This document shows, in pieces, positions 19,746-23,746 of a stretch of DNA of 23,746 bases (the first letter of the stretch is position 1; the number at the start of each line of letters is the position of its first letter). The position numbers and the translations under genes were made by a program. The stretch comes from Echinostoma caproni (Eukaryota; Platyhelminthes; Trematoda; Plagiorchiida; Echinostomatidae): assembly GCA_900618425.1 (NCBI GenBank), contig UZAN01041189.1, positions 38,722 to 62,467 of the forward strand. Reading direction: 5' to 3'. The notes below the pieces were generated by a model that saw only the letters and a program-made list of their open reading frames with translations, ran no database searches and was not told the origin of the DNA.

Positions 19746-20757
19746 GATTTTGGTTGTTTGACGTGCGAAATTAAAAAAATCCGTTATTAAATGGTTTTAC
19801 AGTTGTCAGTAGAGTTACCTGTTCCGAATTGGGTATCTCCCATTTCCCATCATTGTTCCTGTGACATCACAAACTAGCATCACATATTACTGATGAATAT
19901 CTGGTGTGCGACGCTATCGATGATCCAAGTTACATATTCATAATTGAATGCATCACACACATCCCTACTATTCGAAAATTTCCGATTCATTCATGCTAAT
20001 AGTCGTAATCAGTTTACCTCGGAATCCATTAACTGTACAATTCAATGTGGGTTCTCTGTCTCGTCAGGTAAAAATTGCATAAAAGATCTTCAATTTGCTC
20101 GATAAACATCCGCCCGGACACTTTCAGAAGAACATATATAAGTCCCATTCAATCTTTATTAATACTTGCAGCTGGTAATAATTTCATTTGAACTATGAAC
20201 CATACGTGACTGAAGCATTTTGCTTGCTTCCGAAAAGCTGTCTAAGTGCAAGTAGGACACTAATTGATTGAACGCATATCTTTCCTTTCAGGTACACAGG
20301 AGAGCAGTTGGACTCAAAAGAGGATACAGGCAAAGTGTCTGACCGGACAGTTTGATGTAACTCGATAATACTACACCAAATAGTGGAGTGGGTTACGAAG
20401 CGGTGGTACAGTGCAATGTCTGGTCTGCACGTTTGAGCGTACAATTGCTTAAGCTTGTTGTAAAAGAAGTGCATTTGCTTACTGCTTTTGTGAAATTGCA
20501 GTTCGTATGAAATGACCACAAATAACCACAAATATCCTCCATTCTCGAAAACTGAAAATCTGGGACTTTCGTGTGTTGTGCAATGATGAACATTTCATGA
20601 AACAGTTTAGGCAAGAAAAAGAAAACTTGAAATTTATCATATCCTTACTCATTTCAATTCCTATTGTTGAAAACACAATAGCACAGCATTGATCGAAGTC
20701 GTGGGACGTGACTCTCAATGCAGAAATGTATTTCAGTCTTTAGTGTTATACATCCAC
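19746..20757. other. No firm gene; possible upstream region of the 20758 gene
   Basis: Minus frames of 112, 73 and 79 codons overlap between 20193 and 20718 but have no splice or polyadenylation support. On plus, the frame of the 20758 gene stays open back to a TGA at 20668-20670 without another ATG, so this part probably includes its 5' UTR. No TATA box was identified. Confidence 0.4.
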
Positions 20758-20950
20758 ATGAATACCTGTGAGTAGAGAGTATTTATTCCTAACTTTATCT
20801 CCTTCTGCAGTGTTGCTGATTCTCTTGTTGTACTACCTTGATCGAGGTGGATGTGATTGTCACGATGAAATTTGTGGGAGTTCTCGTAGGTTACAGCTCA
20901 AAGTTAGAGACGAATTTGTGCGAAGCAGCATGAAAGTTCATTCATTTTAA
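20758..20950 (+). CDS. Small two-exon gene, putative secreted or membrane-anchored peptide (49 aa)
   Basis: Exon 1 coding (20758-20767) gives MNT plus one base. The intron 20768-20810 (43 nt) starts GTGAGT, has a CTAAC branch-point-like motif, and ends in a pyrimidine-rich tract plus TGCAG. Exon 2 (20811-20950) completes a leucine codon and continues to a TAA at 20948-20950 that overlaps AATAAA at 20949-20954. The predicted product has a leucine-rich hydrophobic stretch at residues 4-13 (LLLILLLYYL), resembling a signal peptide core. A short Cys segment (CDCHDEIC, residues 18-25), a dibasic RR and a basic C-terminus ending KVHSF follow. No family is recognised. The region just after the hydrophobic core (DRGG) is not an ideal signal-peptidase site, so a membrane anchor is possible. 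The frame is open upstream to 20671 and an AG at 20736 could be an acceptor, so the true start may lie further 5'. Confidence 0.55.
20768..20810 (+). other. Predicted 43-nt intron
   Basis: It has a GTGAGT donor, a CCTAAC branch-site-like motif about 19 nt before the end, then TTTATCTCCTTCTGCAG. All spliceosomal elements sit in a very compact span. It interrupts the leucine codon at position 4 in phase 1. Confidence 0.65.
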
Positions 20951-20954
20951 TAAA
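20949..20954 (+). promoter_or_regulatory. AATAAA polyadenylation signal
   Basis: The canonical hexamer shares its first two bases with the TAA stop at 20948-20950. Confidence 0.6.
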
Positions 20955-21076
20955 TTATTATCGTTCTATATGGATATTCATTTTGTTCAGTTTAAGTACT
21001 CCGAATTGTCTATATTTTCCATGCGGTGCACAAATAACTTACCATTCACTTGTAATCATAGTTAAACTAAAACATT

Positions 21077-21220
21077 ATGTGGCCACAGGCTATTCAGGAA
21101 ATATTTCTTATCCTCAAGGGAGTAAACGTATATTCAAACAAGTCCGAGGAAACTAAGAGCATGAAATTCCATTGGCAAGTTGGTGGACTCCTTGGCAAAA
21201 CGACTGAAGCAAGTGGTTAA
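21077..21220 (+). CDS. Short ORF, 47 codons, AATAAA one base after stop
   Basis: An ATG frame starts just after an in-frame TAA (21068-21070) and ends at TAA 21218-21220. AATAAA begins at 21222. The translation is well mixed (MWPQAIQEIFLILKGVNVYS at the start, FHWQVGGLLGKTTEASG at the end), with no cysteine or clear signal peptide. It lies about 130 bases downstream of the predicted end of the 20758 gene on the same strand. It could be a tiny gene, a terminal exon whose upstream exon is unseen, or chance. Confidence 0.2.
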   Translation: MWPQAIQEIFLILKGVNVYSNKSEETKSMKFHWQVGGLLGKTTEASG

Positions 21221-21221
21221 C

Positions 21222-21227
21222 AATAAA
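21222..21227 (+). promoter_or_regulatory. AATAAA polyadenylation signal
   Basis: The hexamer lies immediately after the 47-codon ORF. Its significance depends on that ORF being real. Confidence 0.25.
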
Positions 21228-22328
21228 AGAAGGCGCATAAGGGTATTAATAACATGAAATTGAAGTACGTGCCTATAAAACATTTTTTATAATGTCCGGT
21301 GGTTGTTTTGTTTTCTTACAACTGATGCGCCGTAGTCCACCGGCGAAATCGAGTAACCATCCTTTGATGATCTATTTGACTAGCAGAGGCAATAACACAA
21401 TTGTACGGACATGATTTGTCTCGTATGGGTTAATGTCATATTCGTTCCCGAGGGAGAAGCTTACAAGACTAGCCTGTGCAAGGAAGGACCCTGACAGAAC
21501 TGGCAGTCACATGATTTGTATCAATACCCGTGCTACCGTCGGATAGTTTTGCGATTTTACAGTGGAACACTGAGTCATCATTTTGACATACCTTACGGAA
21601 TAAATTCCTTCGACTTTAAAGGTTTTAACATCCTTGTGTTTTATCAAGCGTGAACATCAATTTTAATCTTTTGCACATTGTGCGAAAAATCACCACAACC
21701 GTTTGAGGATGAAGGAACAAAGACTGCAAATAAAAAATGCTGATTGAAAGGTAGCTCTTAAGCGGCCTTCCACCAGTAAACTGACTGTTGCCGTTATTAG
21801 CTCCCGTAACATTCGCTTTCTCATGGGATAAATAGGTTATGTTATGTGTATGATGCATGAAAAAGTGTGCACAACATTGGAATTATCACTCTCCTGGAAC
21901 GTTTGTTCCATCCTGAATTTGAGGACCGTGTTGCCCGGCTTGATGAAATGGATATCTTTCGAAGTCGGATAGAGAAGCTAAAAACTCAAGTATTCACACT
22001 ATATCCTGGATCATATCGTTGCTTCTGTACACGTAAATAATGCATCGTATGTGATAATTAATATACGCTCAGCGACCACATAATCATAGGCGGAGAACGA
22101 TTGCGGTTAGAATCACTCACTAAAAACATTTGCTGCTCAGGTAGGGCCAGAGTAATAAGCCATTCACACTGTTTATACTTTGGGGGAAGGTAGTTTAGGA
22201 AGAGTAAGTGATTTAGACTGTAGTGTTAACTTTTGTCAACCGTATCTGGTGCAAAACCTCTCACCTTTTGTTTCATTTTCACACAAGAAAACCTGAGTGT
22301 CTTGCAGTTCAATATAAACCCTGATTTT
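21228..22328. other. No supported gene
   Basis: A minus frame of 77 codons (21858-21625) lacks support. I see no repeats, RNA genes or splice-flanked exons. Confidence 0.5.
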
Positions 22329-22620
22329 TTAGTAAATTTCATCATATCTTGCTATAAAACATTTACATTGTTGCTGACACGCCAGAACCCAATATTCGAA
22401 TAATTTCTGACCATTTTTCGACATGATTCGTGGGCGTATCAGTCCTTGTGTATTTCCACCGGTGATTTTAGTCGTTTCGATATTTTCAAGGATTTTAGGT
22501 TTGGTTAATCTTGTACATTTTCCAACTCGTTTGGATGTCCAAGTTGAAGGCAGTTTTGTGAATATTCCAGAGTTCTTATTTAAAGAAGAAAGAGTTGTAG
22601 TTAGTACGTCCAAACACTGA
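22329..22620. other. Antisense overlapping open frames, strand unresolved
   Basis: The minus strand is open for 94 codons (22613-22329). Its start lies beside TTTTTCAG, an acceptor-like site near 22620, and its translation is polar and Lys/Thr-rich (for example TKLPSTWTSKRVGKCTR). The plus strand is open for 65 codons from an ATG at 22423 to a TGA at 22620, with a hydrophobic stretch (CVFPPVILVVSIFSRILGLV) and a tail EFLFKEERVVVSTSKH. At most one is likely to be real. Neither has a recognised domain, and neither has a nearby AATAAA on its own strand. I leave the strand open. Confidence 0.25.
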
Positions 22621-22979
22621 AAAATTCTTTTGCATCCTAAGGTTTATCATCGCGAACAAACAAACGCAGCTTCCTAGACCTTGCGCAGGAAGAACCGTAC
22701 GCCCAATAACCTCATTAGATTCCAAAACCTGAATTCTTCAAGAGATTTTTCTGTTTTCTCCGATTGAAATATTTCTTCAAGATTCGAACATTTTAAAAGC
22801 TATCTTAATTTGTGTTTCGATTCGTACTGCTCCATCGAGACTGTTTATATTCATAATGACATATTTCATCGCCTCTTCTATTACAGCCTTGGCGTGAGGA
22901 AAAGGCCTATATGGATGGGAGGCGTAAAGATGATGATTTCCGATCCTGTAGTGGGGGAATTTGATTTACATTTTTCTGC
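22621..22979. other. No supported gene
   Basis: A pyrimidine-rich acceptor-like TTCTATTACAG ends near 22886, but the sequence after it leads into the LINE-C relic and not into an exon. Confidence 0.45.
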
Positions 22980-23746
22980 GTCATCAATTCCACTGAAAAT
23001 ATCAGCCTTATTTCTCCGATTGACGATCTCGAAGTTCTGAAACAACTTGAGTAAGATAGGATTCTTGGACCGGTTTCATTAGCCCACTTTTTGTTTAAAG
23101 CCTTGAAACCCCCATGGCTGAGTTATTCCTTTTTTGTAAATCCCCGGGAAAAATACGGGATTGCTGGATTACTGCCCAGATCAGACCGATGCCCAAGATA
23201 TATTATTCTGAGAATCGACCAATTGCCTGTGACACAGCCCTGTTGGAAGGTTGTTGAACGGGATGACTGCTCTTGTAGATGTTCTCGAAATGTAATCACA
23301 ATAGTTTACAAATCCACTTCAGTTTGCTTACATACATTCCCATTCGATTGCTAGTGTCGTTGCTCATTTTGATCACTCTATCGGTTGTATTTTTAATTAA
23401 CAGTGCTGAAACTATTTGCATTAATTTTCTTAGTTATTATGATGCTTCTTACGCAAACTTTGGTGTCTTTAGGGTGAGATTTGTCAACATTCTCTCTATA
23501 CTTATTTGTAAACTATGTGCTTGCTCCCATAATTATGCTAACAATGTGGTGATTGGGTGAACCCCCAAGTAACGGTGTATCTTTATGGGAGTCTGAAGGA
23601 CGTTTTTATTTTGTGCCAGCCCCGATCTCTCATGCCCCACCTTTTCAGATATTTTATTGTTCCCTTCAACCTTAAATCCGGACCCCTTTACCAAACTGAT
23701 TTTATTGATTTTCCTGAAGTCGCCGGTGATAACCACAACATTTGCA
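22980..23746 (+). mobile_element. LINE-C: decayed reverse transcriptase, runs off window end
   Basis: Blocks in three plus frames follow the order of a LINE reverse transcriptase N-terminal half. SPIDDLEVLKQLE is near 23014. ISPLFVKSLETPMAELFLF near 23080 resembles the segment just after the GPDGIS block. GKIRDCWITAQIRPMPK at 23147-23197 resembles G.IP..WK.A.I.PIPK. ENRPIA near 23210 resembles NYRPIA. NPLQFAYIHSHS near 23312 resembles the QFAYR block. WVNPQVTVYLYGS near 23552 and SGPLYQTDFIDFPEV near 23675 resemble later palm segments. Stops and frameshifts between blocks show an old inactive copy. It appears to be a third family or subfamily within CR1/Jockey-like elements. The rest should lie beyond 23746. 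Confidence 0.7.

Noticed and set aside
20193..20531. Minus-strand 112-codon frame overlapping two others
   Set aside because: No motif and no splice or AATAAA support. It lies opposite the upstream region of the better-supported plus-strand gene.
16771..21215. Possible inverted repeat between 16774 and 21190 (GGAGTCCACCAA-like words)
   Set aside because: Only about 12 bases agree and the similarity does not extend.
1..23746. CRISPR array, rRNA, bacterial operon or integrated virus
   Set aside because: No spaced direct repeats, no rRNA-like conserved blocks, no operon-like gene packing and no viral structural or polymerase motifs were seen. The reverse transcriptase traces are of LINE type.

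Overview
The window is AT-rich eukaryotic DNA and probably comes from an animal genome assembly. There are no bacterial operons, no long intact ORFs, no rRNA genes and no complete tRNA gene. It holds microsatellites, decayed non-LTR retrotransposons (LINEs), tRNA-derived SINE-like pieces, canonical GT-AG splice signals around very short exons, AATAAA polyadenylation signals and a 525-base assembly gap. Several plausible introns are only 28 to 51 nt long. Together with the retroelement mix this would suit a parasitic flatworm such as a trematode, but that assignment is inference and the sequence does not prove it.

Layout. 1-9700 is mostly non-coding. It contains simple repeats at 5-34, 964-976 and 3484-3501. 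It also contains weak exon candidates (2519-2772; 3780-4318; 5068-5374) and SINE-like elements at about 3640-3705, 7594-7742 and 8549-8615. The middle SINE sits next to a long imperfect hairpin (7447-7557). 9720-13000 is a retrotransposon graveyard. A plus-strand LINE relic (LINE-A, endonuclease to reverse transcriptase) abuts a minus-strand LINE relic (LINE-B) tail to tail near 11,600, and the N gap (12220-12744) falls inside LINE-B. 13000-19500 has almost nothing beyond a compound tetranucleotide microsatellite (14275-14400) and short simple repeats. 19529-19744 is an isolated, more GC-rich, coding-like ORF of 71 codons. 20758-20950 is the best gene model: two exons, a 43-nt intron with textbook donor, branch-point and acceptor signals, a hydrophobic N-terminus, three cysteines, and a stop codon embedded in AATAAA. 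The window ends inside a third, plus-strand LINE relic (LINE-C, about 22980-23746).

No pathway or multi-gene system can be reconstructed. The points most worth following are the tiny secreted-peptide-like gene at 20.8 kb, the candidate exon chain at 3.8-4.3 kb, and several short ORFs whose stop codon overlaps or touches the AATAAA signal. All gene calls rest on splice and polyadenylation motifs and open frames only. No homology search was possible.
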